From NCBI GenBank assembly GCA_028023455.1, contig JAQFVV010006220.1, positions 10,063,916-10,127,915 on the forward strand: a stretch of DNA of 64,000 nt. Reading direction: 5' to 3'. Positions 38,156-51,514 of this stretch are shown here, in pieces. The notes under the pieces were generated by a model, which saw only the letters and a list, made by a program, of their open reading frames with translations, made no database searches and was not told the origin of the DNA. The DNA comes from Epiperipatus broadwayi (lineage: Eukaryota > Onychophora > Udeonychophora > Euonychophora > Peripatidae). The position numbers were made by a program, and so were the translations under genes. The first letter of the stretch is position 1. Each line of letters begins with the position of its first letter.

Positions 38156-38830
38156 ATGGAGAATCAAAATAAAAAGGATGAAGAGCAATAGGAAATAATG
38201 AAAGCAGATACTTCTGAAACTAACCGTGAAAAAAATAGAAACTTTGGATATGGACAATGCCGATCCAAATACTGATCCATGCAATCAAATAAAGCATAAA
38301 TAAAAATGTATAAGATTACTGTGACATCATCACAATTAGACATGATACAGATAATTAGTACATTATTTAGATAAATAAAATTAAGATTAATGGAGCAATT
38401 AAACCAAACCATGCAAAATTATCAAAAAGCTAATCAAAAACATATAGAAGATCATCAAGAAAGGGTGGCTAATTTATACAAACCATTTAAATCAAAATAA
38501 AAATTAGATAATCTAAAGCACATAAACAATGCTAAAAAATGAGCAAGTACAAATTCAAGAAGAAACAAGAGATCAAATCATAGACAATGAACAAGCTGAA
38601 TTGCTTTTAAAGTCAGAAAATGAACCAAAATATATAATGAATTTTTAAATAAATCTGAACTAAAACCATTTGAGGAAAATGTACAAAATGAACACAAACA
38701 TATTCAAATAAAAGAACAAATAGCAAAAGGTAAACCTGTTGAACTAACACAAATAGATGATAAGGAACTAAAACTACTAAAAGGAATTGGAAGCAAACAG
38801 GAAATATTAAAACAACATTAAAATATATTA
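38156..38830 (+). pseudogene. Coiled-coil coding remnant, possibly gag
   Basis: An ATG at 38156 starts MENQNKKDEEQ and a stop. Other phases give EQLNQTMQNYQKANQKHIEDHQERVANLY (about 38390-38490) and KPFEENVQNEHKHIQIKEQIAKG (about 38660-38730), strongly helical and charged. The composition resembles the coiled-coil N-termini of the two Gag remnants in this window, but no capsid, protease or RT motif follows and no LTR was found. The assignment is weak. Confidence 0.35.
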
Positions 38831-39379
38831 GGATATGTCTGAAAATGCACAATTAAAATATGGATCAAAAAGATATAAAGTACTATATCAAATGCCACCC
38901 ATAATTTCACAGCAGATTAAACAAATAGAAGTAAAAATAGATCCAAGTTAACTTTATCCCCAAAATGAAATGGCATCATTGTTAACACAAAAACTAAATA
39001 AACACTTTCTTCTCATGCTGATTAATGAAATAGTTAAAGAAATCCATCAGCATCAAGCAAACATTAAATTTGTTATGTGGATGCATTGTATTTTTACAGA
39101 GTTATACACAATAAGAATTTTACTGGTTGTCTACTTTACTTAGAACTGAAAAAAAAACCACTCTTCTCCTATGCCTATTGCTTCTTCTTCACAGTTGCCA
39201 TGAAAGAAAAAGACCCTGTACAGACAGACTTTATTATCACACTACACTTGGAACAATTTTATTTTATTGACCAATGCCTGAATAAACAGCTTATAAATGC
39301 CTAATGGACATTCAAAAAGAACTTTGAATAAGTACAATCATTTTTTTGTTGTTGTTGTTTTTAATTGTGAGAATTTGAA
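38831..39379 (+). other. Unassigned, possible continuation of the remnant
   Basis: Short frames with protein-like composition occur (EMASLLTQKLNKHFLLMLIN near 38965; frame 39077-39304), none with a recognisable domain. Confidence 0.3.
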
Positions 39380-39860
39380 ATGAACAATAAAAAAAATGAT
39401 TTTTTTCTCTTCTAAGCAATATGATACGTATTTTTTTTTTTAAAAAAAAAATAAAAGGTTCAAGAAAAAAATGAAGTTTAGTTATAAAATCAGTTTTTTT
39501 TCTTCTCTTGAGCAGATTGGGATATTACTTCATTCAAATCCCACAGCACATCTACTTATGCTTTGAGAATAAAAAGGAAGAACACTGCTAACAATTATAC
39601 AAATCTAATCTGGAACACTTTGAATGATATTTTGAAAAATTCTGGCTGAAATGAAGAAATATACTTATTTAAAAAACAGATAAAAATTACAAGACTAAGT
39701 TATCACCATAAACGAACTTTTAATATTTTTCAGAAAAGAAGAAAATGGCATTATTTTAATTTGATATTTAAAGTCTGATTTGTACTTTATTTTAACTAAT
39801 CTGAATTGATAAATAATGCTTATTATCCATATGTTATTTTGAAGAAACTGTTAGTTTAAA
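39380..39860 (+). repeat. Dispersed repeat, direct copy of 54.60-55.09 kb
   Basis: It aligns with 54600-55090 in the same orientation, including GAATAAAAAGGAAG, TCTAATCTGGAACA and ACTTTTAATATTTTTCAGAAA. There is no coding capacity. Together with 35730-35990 it shows that the 54.6-55.5 kb sequence is a multi-copy element of unknown class. Confidence 0.75.
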
Positions 39861-42800
39861 AAAAAAGAACAGAGAAATGAATTTGTAATAACTTCTCTTT
39901 ACTTATTAAAATTACTTTTAAAAGGGAAAAAATAATTATTACATGTCACTAATGTATGCAAAGCTTATGAATTTTATATATTATTAATAAGAGGATAAGG
40001 TAAAGAAATAATGATAAAATAGATATAGAATTTTATTTTAGGAAATATATTTATAATACATGATCAAAAATGTTTCTTTCTTGATTTAACTTATATTATA
40101 AATCTTGTAAATTGGTAATCTTGTAGTAGAATGAATTTATTAATGATTTGAAAAAAGAAAGAAAAAGAATATATTTATTATTATTATGGTTTAATAATAA
40201 AATAAAAAAATAAAATTAAACTTATTAGAATAAAATTGTGATAGGTTAGAGCAGTATTCTATTGTTATGGGCATATATAATTTAGTATTGTATAAGTCAT
40301 TCTCATATTTCTGCTGTTTTTCTAGTTCTTTCTATCTTACAGAAGGCAACCTGGGAGCAACTATAGCCAAAGAAATGTTCTTGGTAGAGTGATTGAAGGC
40401 TTTTGGCATTTTGAGCCAATATTAATAATCAACTGTTAATTTCCAGCAATCTATGATGACAAAGTTTGTTAAAAAAGTAAAGCCAAAATAGAATGCAGTG
40501 TTAAAACTTTAGTGTGTGCCAGTCCAAACCCTGCATCATGTAGCCCTACTGTGGAAATTCATCTATTGCATGCCTGGAGTGAGAAAAGAGATAGTAGTCT
40601 TTGGGCAACTGGAGAGAAAAAATAGATGGTAGTCAACTTACAAAAACTATTTTGTTATAATTGTCATAACAAGAATTACCTTCCTTTGTCATAAAGATAT
40701 AAGAACTAAATATTTGTTAATAATTATATATTTATAATTTATAATAGTCAAATTCTTCTAAACATGGTACCATGCTTAAAGATTGGTTTAATTAGCTAAT
40801 AATTTTTGCGTAAGATGAAATTTTATTTATTATTTTATTAATAGAAATGCCATTATTATTATTATTATTTTTAATAAAATGGAAAGGTAATTTTATTTGT
40901 ATTTATTTTCTAATTATCATGTTGTGTGTGTTTTAAATATATATGTCATAAGATGGTTAATTACATTTTTTTTTTTTTGTTTATTGTTAAAATCTGTCTT
41001 AGGATAATTTCATCTCTTTCCATGCCAATAAGTTTAAACTTTATAACTATTCCATTTAATTCATGGTTGCTGAGGAGGAAATATTGAAGAATATGAAACA
41101 ACCTACAGGAAAAGAGTGGAAAAGAGTGAAAATTGCTCTTTATTCAGATGTCATTTCTTAGTTAGAAATGGTGTTTAGGTGTGAGTAATTTATAATCCTA
41201 TAAAGATATTATTTGGCTGAAGAAATATACTAGCTGTAGATTGATTAAAGGGGATATCCATCATCAGTGATCTATATGAGTAGTATAATTTTAATAGCCT
41301 CATGTTACTACACAAAATTATATTATTAAAAATTACAGATAGAATTCTTTTATGTGTTGAGATTTGAGAAGTTTTAAGGGCTAGAATGCTGTAGTGGCAT
41401 TGTGGCCCAGATTATATTATGATGCTGCTGCTATGTTGTTCCATTAAAGGTAGTCAAAGAAATAGTTGTGAATAAATAAAATATAAATAAGAGTTAAATA
41501 GGCAACCAACACATAGTTAATTTAAGTATAAATGATATAATTCCTATATCTTTTAGTATATTGTTTGAATTCCAATACTGAATAAATGATCGATTGACCC
41601 CCAGTCATCCTGTGGGTAATTGTGTTCTGTTACAGTATAAATGATGCCAAGAATTTGTTAAATACAAAGGAAAAAATAGTTGTCAGAATCTAAACTTTTA
41701 TTTGAAATGATTTTTTGTAATTCAGGGAGTTGTCTAATGCTGCTATCTGTAATATATAAATTAGACAAATATTTTATATAGTATTGCTGACTATGCATTC
41801 CACATAATATTAATAAATAAATTTATAAAATAGTGCATTGGATTCATAAATTATTCAAGCAACTATATATTTTTGTATTGAAGTTATAATAGATTTGCAC
41901 AGATTAACATGATGTTAAAAGTGATAGACTTAAAAATGAAAGATATTTGATAAATACTCAGTATACAGTTTTAGTGCTCAGATATTCATATGATATGTTA
42001 CCATTAGCTATAACATCATTCTTTAAAAATACATGATATTCATGCATAATAAACTTTCACTTTATAGCAAAAAAATGAGGTTTATTTTTATATATATTTA
42101 CAAAAAAAAATATGGAACCCAGTTTAAAACTAACAAAAATCAATCACAAAATGTTAATCACTTTATCTTACAAAAAATTTTGTTCGTTTTATTTAAGCTA
42201 AAATTGTAATATCACTTAAACTCACATAATATAACTTAACTTTTGATGTGAATATGCTAATGAAAATAATATTCTCAAAATCCAAATTTATGAAAGAACT
42301 AAAAAAAAAATCTTGCTATTATCTTCAATAATATATTTAAAAATAATTAATACTAAAAAAATTGAGATATTTTATTAGAGATATTTTATATAACATCTAG
42401 ACAAAGTATAAAATAAACACTTTTATACATTATATAAACTCCTAAGAGTTTTATATTATTTCCTAAATATATTAAACATCTGAATTTCAGTTTGATGAAA
42501 ACATATACAATTTTTAAATTTATTTAATTATTGTAATAAGTAAAGAACAGCTAGATCTGTTTTACATAGTTAGTTTTAATGCCAAATGAGACAAATGTTT
42601 ATCAATTTTATAATTATTTCAACATCAAATATTGATTAAAAAGCATTGATTTAAAATTTTCTTGGTTTAATGCACTGGAATATTAAAATGCAAGCAAAAT
42701 GTGCAAACAAAATAGTTACAGTTAATGCATTAAAATATGGGGAAGTAGAAACTGGTGAATATGTAAATAATTATGACAGCAACTATTAATTTATTGATTG

Positions 42801-44292
42801 TTGCTTGTAGAAGTTACAAGTGAGAATCCTTTTCTAAATTTCTTGCTAGGTATTAGATGGATTTTATTTAATTGCTACATTATCCTGTTCACTTAAAGAA
42901 TGTTGAGCAAAATTGGTGCCCAATTTCCAATATCTTTCTTCATGTTGAGACATTGAATGATTTCTTTTATGTGCAGATTTGATTCCATTGCTTCTAAAAC
43001 ACTATAATCTATTTTGTCTATAGATGACTTTGTTTGATAGGTCATACTGACTACAATATGAATTTTTGTCTAGTTCAAATACATTGTAATAATTTTTTCT
43101 TTTCACTAATAAAGTAATTAAAGGTTATCTTCAGAGAAATATCTGAATGTCCAAATGCAAACATAAACCCTCACCTATAAATAAATTAATCACTATTGCT
43201 CTGGAGCTAGCTTAAGGTCATAATAACCTAGGATTTGTGATTGTGAACAAGAGAAAATATAAACATATAAGTTTACTATACTTTAATTTGAACTATTCTA
43301 CTGGGATAATTTACAAATCCCTAAAACACTATGCTATAATGAAATCCAGTCACACACACTACCAAAGCATAAACAGATAGCTGGAGGAATACAGATGTTA
43401 ACATTCTATTTTTTTAAATAATTACTTAATAAATTAACTAGTAAATTAATTAAGAAAATTGAGAAAGAATATGATAGGAAAATTCCAAATCTCATATTTT
43501 TATCAAAAATATAATTTCCTATAGTAATCTTTACATATTATGACTATACTGAATCTTCATTATTTGTTTGGCCCATTATTTTTTGTTCCATTGGGCATCA
43601 CTGCTTGTTGCATTTTCTTCTTAGTTTATTATAAGTAAATTCAATGAATAGTACCAATGGCCAATTATAATCTTAGATTATATCTATTCAGAGATCTGAT
43701 TGACTGATTAAGTACATGCTAAAGTAAGTATAAGATTAACAGATTTCTATTTTTTACAATTTTCAGTGAAAGTTAATTTCTAGAGAAAAAAGAAAAAGAT
43801 CATTTCCTCTCATATGATATTTTGTTGTTAATAAATAAAGATGGTAAAGCAGTACTGATTTAACTTTGATTCAGAAACCTCTAGCTTTTAACCTTGTCAT
43901 TTTACCAATGCTTTATCATAATTAACTTTTAACTAAATGACATTAAATTTTCAGCTCAGCCAAGCAACTGAAACATTGAGCTCAACAAATTAACCATATA
44001 TTATTTATCTTATATAACTCAGTGAAAAAATATTTTTTATAATAATTGATTTAAGTCTATAGTTTTAACCCAAGAAAGAAAATTTATTAACTTATTCATC
44101 AAAAATGTAATAATACATTTATTTGTATTTAGAATTCTTTTAATATACAAAATTTTTTATTTGAATTAATAAAATAAAATACAGTAAAACAAACAAAAAG
44201 AAAAACACAGTAAATAACCTAGTTTGAATATTACATTACTTGTTGTCATTACTTTATTAAAAGTTTTATGATTAATTAATTTCTGTATTAGA
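39861..44292. other. A/T-rich sequence without recognised genes
   Basis: No frame above about 60 codons and no recognised domain. Moderately mixed sequence at about 40240-40640 and 41100-41640 has no partner in this window. Confidence 0.5.
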
Positions 44293-46081
44293 CCACTAAA
44301 CATCACATGATCACCATTTCTTATGCTTGCTTAAGCTGTTAAAACAGCAAAACTCTCCATACAGTAATGCCACTCAGTGCAAGCCAGAGTAATCAATGGA
44401 TGCAAGAAGGTTTGTGCATAAAATCCTTATCTAGTGCATTCTTATTTAATATCCCCAGACTAGTTTCTAGCTTGTGGCTTTCATCAGTGAGTAGCCTTGA
44501 ATCTGAGATAACTGTACTGAGATATTATGATCTAATGCAACACTTCAGCAGCCACCTTTTATTTCCATTTAACTACAAAACTATGAGTCTGAAATGGAAA
44601 ACACAATAATATTTTTAATTCAAGCTCATTAGCTTATATAGTCATATTGGTCTGACCTCAGTTCAGTACCCATACATTTTAATGTATTTGGTTCTTTAGT
44701 AACCATAGCCACCGCTATCCTATTAGGATTGTTATTATACCACTAAACTTCACATAATCACCATTTTTTTGCTTTCTCAAGCTGTTAAAGCCGGTAAAAC
44801 TCTCCATACAGTAGTTCTAGTCAGTGCAAGCCAGCATAATCAATGGATGCAAAAAGATTCATGCACAACATCCTGAACTCTAGTGCATACTCAAAATGTA
44901 TGGGTACTGAAGTGAGTTCAGACCTATATAACTATATAAGCTAGTGAGCTTGGATTGAAAATATTATTGTGTTTTCAATTTCGGATTCATAGTCTAAGTA
45001 GAGATAAAAGATAGCTGCTTAAGGGTTGCATTAGATTCTAGGATCTAGGTGCAGTGTTCTCAGATCTGGGATTCTTCACTTTTGAAAGCCACAAGCTAGA
45101 AACTAGTCTGGAGATATTGGATGTAAGGACTAGATAGGGATTTTATGCACAAGCCTTTTTGCATTCATTGATTAATCTGGCTTGCACTGAGTGGCACTAC
45201 TATATGGAGAGTTTTACCTGTTTTAACAGCTCAAGCAAGCATAAAAATGGTGATTATGTGATGTTTATTGTTTATTACCAATCCTGCCTAATAGCATAGT
45301 GGTGGCTATGGTTACTGAAGAGCCAAAGTCACCAAAATGTATGGGTACTGAACTGAGTTCTGACCTATATGACTATATAAGCTAATGAACTTGGAGTGAA
45401 AATATTGTGCTTTCAATTTCAGACTCATAGTTTTGTAGTTAAGTAGAGATAAAAGGTGGTTCCAAGATATAGGTACAGGGCTCTCATATCCAAGGCTCCT
45501 CACTGATGAAAGCCACAAGCAAGAAACTAGTCTGGTGATATTGGATGAGTAGGCACTAGATAGGGATTTTATGCACAAACCTTCTTGCATCCATTCATTA
45601 TTCTGGCTTGCACTGAGTGGCTCTACTGTTTGAAGGGTTTTGCCTGTTTTAACAGCTTGAGCAAGCATAAGAAATGGTGATCATGTGATGTTTAGTGTTC
45701 AATACCAATCTTGCCTAATAACATAGTGGTGGCTATGGTTATTAAAGAACAAAAGACATCAAAATGTATGGATACTGAACTGAGTTAAGACCTACATGTC
45801 TATATAAGCTAGTGAGCTTGGATTGAACATATTTTTGTATTTCAAATTTCAGACTCATAGTTTTGTAGTTAAGTAAAGATAAAAGGTGGCTGCTGGAGGA
45901 TTGCATTAGATCCTAAGATCTAGGCACAGTGCTCTCAGATCCAAGGCTCCTCACTGATGAAAGTCTGGGAATATTAGATGAATAGGCACTAGATAGTGTT
46001 TTATGCACAAATCTTCTTGCATTCATTGATTACTCTGGCTTGCACTGAGTGGCTCTACTGTATGGAAAGTTTTGCCTGTTT
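44293..46081. repeat. Tandem array of ~440-bp units with an orientation switch
   Basis: Units 44293-44739 and 44740-44895 (truncated) are in one orientation. At 44896 the array turns round: 44896-45336, 45337-45763 and 45764-46081 (truncated) are reversed. Each unit holds the sequence CCAGACTAGTTTC(T/C)(A/G)GCTTG, or its complement, and an end segment related to the terminal repeat of the element at 49.46 kb (AAAACTCTCCATACAGTA). Frames such as 44367-44609 and 45312-45668 are repeat artefacts. Confidence 0.85.
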
Positions 46082-47689
46082 AATTTCTGTATTATTAAAG
46101 ATTATAGAATTTTTTTAAAAAAAGTATTTTTGCAATATGCCAAAACTATAATCAATATAAAACAAATCTCCTAAAATAAAAAAATGTCTCTATGCATGAT
46201 AGAAACATAGTATAAATACTACCACTGGAGAGGAATATTATAGTTAGTGAACACTTAGCAAAGATCATTTTCTTGGTTATTGAAGTTTTATTTAATTTAG
46301 TACATGATAGCATAGTCAACCAATTAGATTTCAGTTTAAAAGAAAAGAAATCATAACTATAATGATTGTTATCAAATAATTTGTCACTTATTATAAATTA
46401 TATGTCCAAACTATAAAACACACCTCATGATTATGATTGTTAGATAATCGGACAAATACAAAGCAGAGAGATATGACTTCTCTCTCTCTCTCTCTTTCTC
46501 TCTTTTAGTTTTATTAATCAGTGATCACTTAAATCAATTTTATTTTTCTATGTTTATGATGTCCACTATTTCTTTTAATGCAATTTTTAAAAATTACTCG
46601 GAGAACTTTATAGATGTATGTAATATGTATAGAAAAAAATGTACAGACATCATTTTTTTTTGAAATGCAAAATATAATCTGGGATTATTTATTTGCATAT
46701 TTTATTCTAATTGCTCTGCTTGTATATATTGGAAGGTGCAACAGATGATTATTCAAAAAAAAAAAATTCAAACATAATCTTTTATTTAATAATTTCCATG
46801 GAGTAGTTTTCATTAAAGGAACTATTTTAGAAATTTTTTTAAAACCTTTATTACTTGACCATTTTCATTTCCAATTATCTGTATGGATAGCAATTCTTCA
46901 TAGAAAAAGATTGAACAGTAAATAATAATTTAATTTATTTTTTCCAATAATCTTTATAGCTCTGGTAAGTAAATTAGAAGAAAACAATTTGGTCATTTAA
47001 ATAAAATTTCTGTTTCAAGTTCTACTTGATCATTGCTTGAATATCATATATTTGTCAAGCAATTATTCATACTTTTTTTTAAAAAAAAAACACTGTTTCT
47101 TTAATTTTTCTATCTCAAGAAAAAAGAGCATATTATTCTCATTTAAAAATATAATTTAGAAAAATATAATTTTTTAGATTTAATTTTTTTTTCATAAATA
47201 CCATCCTTAGTAGTAATTTATTTTGATTGATTACATAGTTTGTTATATGACAGCCATACTCATATTTTTATTAATTTAGTCATTTTAACTCTGAAGGTTG
47301 ATTGTCTGGTGACTTCACAAGGAAATTCATAAAAGACAAATATGTTCTCTTATTCATGCTAGTCACAAAGATTATTATTTACAAATTTCTGATAATTATA
47401 TAGATTTGTATTAAAACATTACCCTTATAATAATAAATAAATGTAATAATACCACATTAGATTAATGTGATTAAACTAAGTTCAAATAAAATAATTTTTT
47501 ATATAATACTTGTGTCAAATACTATTAAGATTTCATAGAAAGGTCATAGTTAGCTGCAAATCTATACAATTATCACAACTTGTAGATAATGATATTGTTA
47601 TCAAAAATTTACATGTTTTAATTAAGAAGTCATCTTTGTTACTTCTGAAAATGATTTGTGCTTATTATAATACTATTGAAAGTCACGTG
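46082..47689. other. A/T-rich sequence without recognised genes
   Basis: It contains a (TC)n run at about 46478-46503. No coding signal. Confidence 0.5.
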
Positions 47690-47857
47690 ATCACTAAGCT
47701 CTTTACTGATGAAGGCACAAGCCAGAAACTAGTCTAGGGATATTGGATGAGTAGGCACTAGATGGGGATTTTATGCACAAGCCTTCTGGCATCCATTGAT
47801 TACTCTGATTGGCACTGAGTGGCACTACTGTATTGAGAGTTTTGCCTGTTTTAATAA
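47690..47857 (-). repeat. Partial copy of the ~440-bp repeat family
   Basis: It matches the reversed units of the 44.9-46.1 kb array from the AAACTAGTCT segment to the TACTGTATTGAGAGTTTTGCC end. It is truncated on the left. Confidence 0.8.
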
Positions 47858-49414
47858 CTATTGAAAGTTTTATAAAAATCTTTTTTTTTGGTTATGTTTT
47901 ATGTGTATAATTAGGTTGAGTTCAAAGTAAATATATTAAAATGAACATTTTAAAATAAATTAATAACTGATATAAAAATGTCTTGTCATACCTATATATT
48001 ATCAGATACTGAATTCAGATTACTAATATAATCTTCAGATGATAGATAGAGCAATTTATTTTTAGATATGAGAATTAACTATGAATAAAGGGCTCAATCA
48101 AAATATATATTTCTGCCTTAGTAAATACAATCTAAATCTATCTAAAGCTTTCCAAATGAATAGTCTTTTTTTTAATCATTTAAATTGCCATATAGTCCAT
48201 TTATGATGAACATCTTATTGATTTATGAACATCTCTTTAGTGGTTTTGAACATCTCTTTTTATGAATTCTTTCTTTGTATTAACTGGGAATATGAGATTG
48301 TATCGTGTTGAAACCACATTTTTTATTTATTAATTATATATATCACAATTCTGACTGCATTATTTATTTATTTTTGTTTAGAAATTTGTATGATTATGTA
48401 AAATATGCGTAATCCTCGATATTAAGAAAACATTGGTGGGAACAGGATTAGTGGATTTGAAATATTTAGTTATAATCTTTCATGAGCAATACTAAATTTG
48501 GAATTTGAAAAATGACAGTGTTTGGACATTTCTATTTAGAGACTCCTCTTTGCCCACCACAACATAGCAAGATCAACAAAAAGTGGTATAAAAATGATTT
48601 ACCCCACATAAGTTGATATATTTTTCACTTACAGATGAAACTTTATATTAGTAAAGATAATGGTGGCAAAGCAGCAGATAATAAAATTAATAAAGGTAAA
48701 TATTTTAATTTTTTATATTTAAATAATATATAGATGCCTTTTGTTTTTATGTAGAATATTCAAAAAGTAATGCAGAATAGTGATTGTAGATAAGAATAAA
48801 AATGATATAGTTGTTTTTAGTAAAATTTATTTTCCAAGTGGGGGAAATTTAACTGAATAAATAAATATTTATATTTTTGTTTAAAAAACTGGATATTGTT
48901 GAATTCACTAAGTTGTTTGACTTCCTAGCTTCTATTCTTGCAATTCATACATGTGTTAATACAAAACTAAAGTACTTCCACTGCAATGTTCGATATCAAA
49001 AATTTAGGGGAAAAAAAAAGCTTTTATTCTTTTTTTTTTTTGGATAGTATTATTGAATATCAAATCTTTATCATGGAGTCTTTAATTTATGAGTTAGTAG
49101 GAACAATAAATTATAAACTAATGTTAGTGGAAATAATGGTATGGATTCTAAACTCAAATGATTTATTAATAAATTTTTGCACAGAATATTTTAAATAAAA
49201 TGCTTAGGATGGAAAATCACAATGAAAGTCCTTAGAATTATCAACACTCAAAACAAAAGCATTTTAAGATTTAAGTTATAGGTAGAGAGAAGTCAGAATA
49301 TAAAAAAGTTAGTGATATGTGAACACTATAATGCTTACCAAATTAGAGTTAAAATTATCCAAAATTATAAAATGATAGGTGTACTACTAAATAGATTCCT
49401 TAGAAACATCTATT
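47858..49414. other. A/T-rich sequence without recognised genes
   Basis: Short frames only (for example 48986-49198), without domains. Confidence 0.5.
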
Positions 49415-49782
49415 CTTCAAACATCACATGATCACCATCTCTATACTAGCACATAATTTGTTATAAACAAAGGCAAAACTCCCCATACAGTAGTGCCACC
49501 CTGTGCTAAACAGAGTAATCAATGGATGCCAGAAGGCTTGTGCATAAAATCCCTATCTAGTGCCTACTCATCCAATATCCCCAGACTAGTTTCTGGCTTG
49601 TGGCCATCATCAGTGAGGAGCCTTAGATCTGAGAGCACTGCACCTAGATCTTAGGATCTAATGCAACCCTCCAGCAGCCACCTTTTAACTTACTACAAAA
49701 CTATGAGAATGAAATTGAAAACATTATTAATATCTTCAATCTAAGCTACTGTATGGGGAATTTTGCCTTTGTTTAAAACAAC
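49415..49782. mobile_element. Terminal-inverted-repeat element of the same family, single copy
   Basis: Arms at 49462-49492 and 49747-49776 (about 30 bp, AAACAAAGGCAAAACTCCCC and complement) bound an internal part that matches the array unit at 44.3 kb. This copy shows that the unit of the tandem array derives from a short, non-coding, TIR-bounded element (MITE-like). 49415-49461 is also shared with array flanks (CATCACATGATCACCAT). Confidence 0.7.
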
Positions 49783-50019
49783 TATTCATGCTAAATTTTA
49801 ACTACTATTAATATTGCCTATTTCAATTTTTAAGAATGATGTGAACTGAAACATGGAAAGTAAATAAATATTTTCTTAGATTCAATAATGAAAGAGTTCT
49901 GAGTGTTTCTCTGCTAATGTGGGGATTATTAGCACCTTGATTAAAAAGATGTGCATAACATTTTTCACTTAGTAGCAAAAGAACTATAAAAAATATAAGG
50001 ACTGAGTCCAATGACTAAT

Positions 50020-50031
50020 AACAAAGGAGAT
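50020..50031. repeat. Target-site duplication, left copy (LINE A)
   Basis: AACAAAGGAGAT, identical to 51417-51428, flanks the plus-strand LINE. Confidence 0.9.
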
Positions 50032-50250
50032 GAAACTTCCTGGATTGTACATTCCTGGTGTCAATAAATCCATTCAGCACATATCCTACATGGATGATGT
50101 GGCAGTGTTCTTACCATCTAGAAAGTTCATCTGAAACTAATTCAAATTATGGACAATTTCACCATAGAGTCAGGTCTTGCGTTTAACCTTAGAAAATCTG
50201 CTGTATGGAGACTTTCATCTTGAAAATCCATTTCATCCCTTTTCACAGCT
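50032..50250 (+). pseudogene. RT fragment with YMDD box (copy A)
   Basis: Reads HISYMDDVAVFLPSRKF (YMDD at 50087-50098), then a stop and a frameshift, then IESGLAFNLRKSAVW in the expected place. It lies directly upstream of the open C-terminal frame. Confidence 0.75.
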
Positions 50251-51300
50251 ATGCCACAAAAAATTTGGGGCTTATCAATGAGTTTCTCTCATGCAGCAAT
50301 GAGGAAATTAATACAAGACACTATCATGAATTCTGCAAGAAAAATAATTGATTCACTTTCAAAAGTTTATACATCATTATTTACAAAAGCAGCCCTTCTC
50401 AACATGTTATTGTTCCCCAGAATTGCTTACTACATGCCATTCATTAAATTCTCATCAAAATTTATCCAGAATATAAACTCTCTTTGCTCTAGATTAATGT
50501 GGAAGGGTAAAACTGTTGCTATTAGCTTAAGAAGAGTGCAGAGACCAACAAGACTTAATGGCTTGTCACTGCATTCACTTCAGGTTCTTTGTCTACAGAA
50601 ATCAAATAACCTCATTACAAGACTTAATGGGATCTTTCCTGATGACTCACCTTTTTTATCTATTCATTTTACAGATATTCCACCTCCAATTAATGATGGT
50701 TGGCTGACAGAAGTCTTAATTGACATTGGAAAAATTCTCACACCTTTAACTCAAATAAAACCAACGAAACTTTGTTATTGGGATGCCTATCTTCTTTTTT
50801 TTTCAACAATTATCCCAGATCATAACATTCTCACCTGTACAAACTTTGCCATTATAAAGAAATATAAAAGATATAATCTAGAGACAAAATATTTGGACTT
50901 TCTTCTAAAGCTAAATCTCAATGCCCTTCCAACAAGCCACTTTCTTGTGATGTATAGAGGTTTTTCATCTTTGGACCCTGTTTGCTCACTCTGCCATAGG
51001 GAGGATGTTATCATATTTCATATTTTCAATGATTGTTCCTCTCTTCAGGGCTGTAGAATATTGATTAACCAAATTTATACATCAAAACATTCAATTATCA
51101 ACACACTCATAGAAGGTTTTGCTTATGGGGATTTTGTAATTATAAGAAGTGCAACTTTCATCACTTTCTGTCTATGGTTTGTCAGATGCTTCCTAATCTT
51201 CAAGTCAGTTATATCTGATCCAACATTGATAAGAGATTTGAAGTTAGCTCCTCACTTAATAGTAAATTCCACATGGAATCTTATTAATATTGGTCACTAA
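50251..51300 (+). pseudogene. LINE ORF2 C-terminal domain, open 349-codon frame
   Basis: This is the end of an ORF2 protein, not a complete gene; the first Met is only the first ATG after the last upstream stop. Residues 1-100 hold the thumb-like region (TKAALLNMLLFPRIAYY, then SRLMWKGKTVAISLRR). The L1/Tx1 trait of a Gly-Leu-rich turn follows (RLNGLSLHSLQVLCLQKS). At residues 245-262 lies a CxxCx8HxxxxC cluster (CSLCHREDVIIFHIFNDC), the zinc-binding region at the LINE C-terminus. The rest to residue 349 is hydrophobic. Two other copies in the window (29.6 kb, and 51.5-52.5 kb minus) align with it. The intact frame suggests a fairly recent insertion. Confidence 0.75.
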
Positions 51301-51416
51301 GTAATTTAATGGTTTATAAATGTATTGCCAAATTTAATGTTATTTTATAATTTTTTTCTTTTATTGTAAACATGGTTTAATAAACCTGTTTTTGATAAAA
51401 AAAAAAACAAAAAAAA

Positions 51417-51428
51417 AACAAAGGAGAT
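51417..51428. repeat. Target-site duplication, right copy (LINE A)
   Basis: AACAAAGGAGAT; it overlaps by four bases the left target duplication of LINE B (51425-51436). Confidence 0.9.
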
Positions 51429-51436
51429 AATTATTT
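51425..51436. repeat. Target-site duplication, left copy (LINE B)
   Basis: AGATAATTATTT, identical to 53646-53657. Confidence 0.9.
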
Positions 51437-51514
51437 GTTGTTTTTTTTTTAAAAAAGAAAATTTATTGACTTTGTTTATACATGAACTACATTTTTAACA
51501 CAGCCTGAGAAAAT

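Larger units (their letters stand above)
50032..51416 (+). mobile_element. 5'-truncated L1/Tx1-like LINE, copy A (plus)
   Basis: It starts inside the RT domain and ends with AATAAA (51379-51384) and an A-rich tail just before 51417. Twelve-base target duplications (50020-50031 and 51417-51428) show insertion by target-primed reverse transcription with 5' truncation. The last ORF2 part (50251-51300) is open. Confidence 0.9.

Noticed and set aside
40240-40640. Mixed-composition stretch that looked like a SINE
   Set aside because: No tRNA-like head, tail, target duplication or second copy in the window.
45312-45668. 118-codon minus-strand frame
   Set aside because: It lies in the tandem repeat, resembles the frame at 44367 because both are the same repeat unit, and has no domain.
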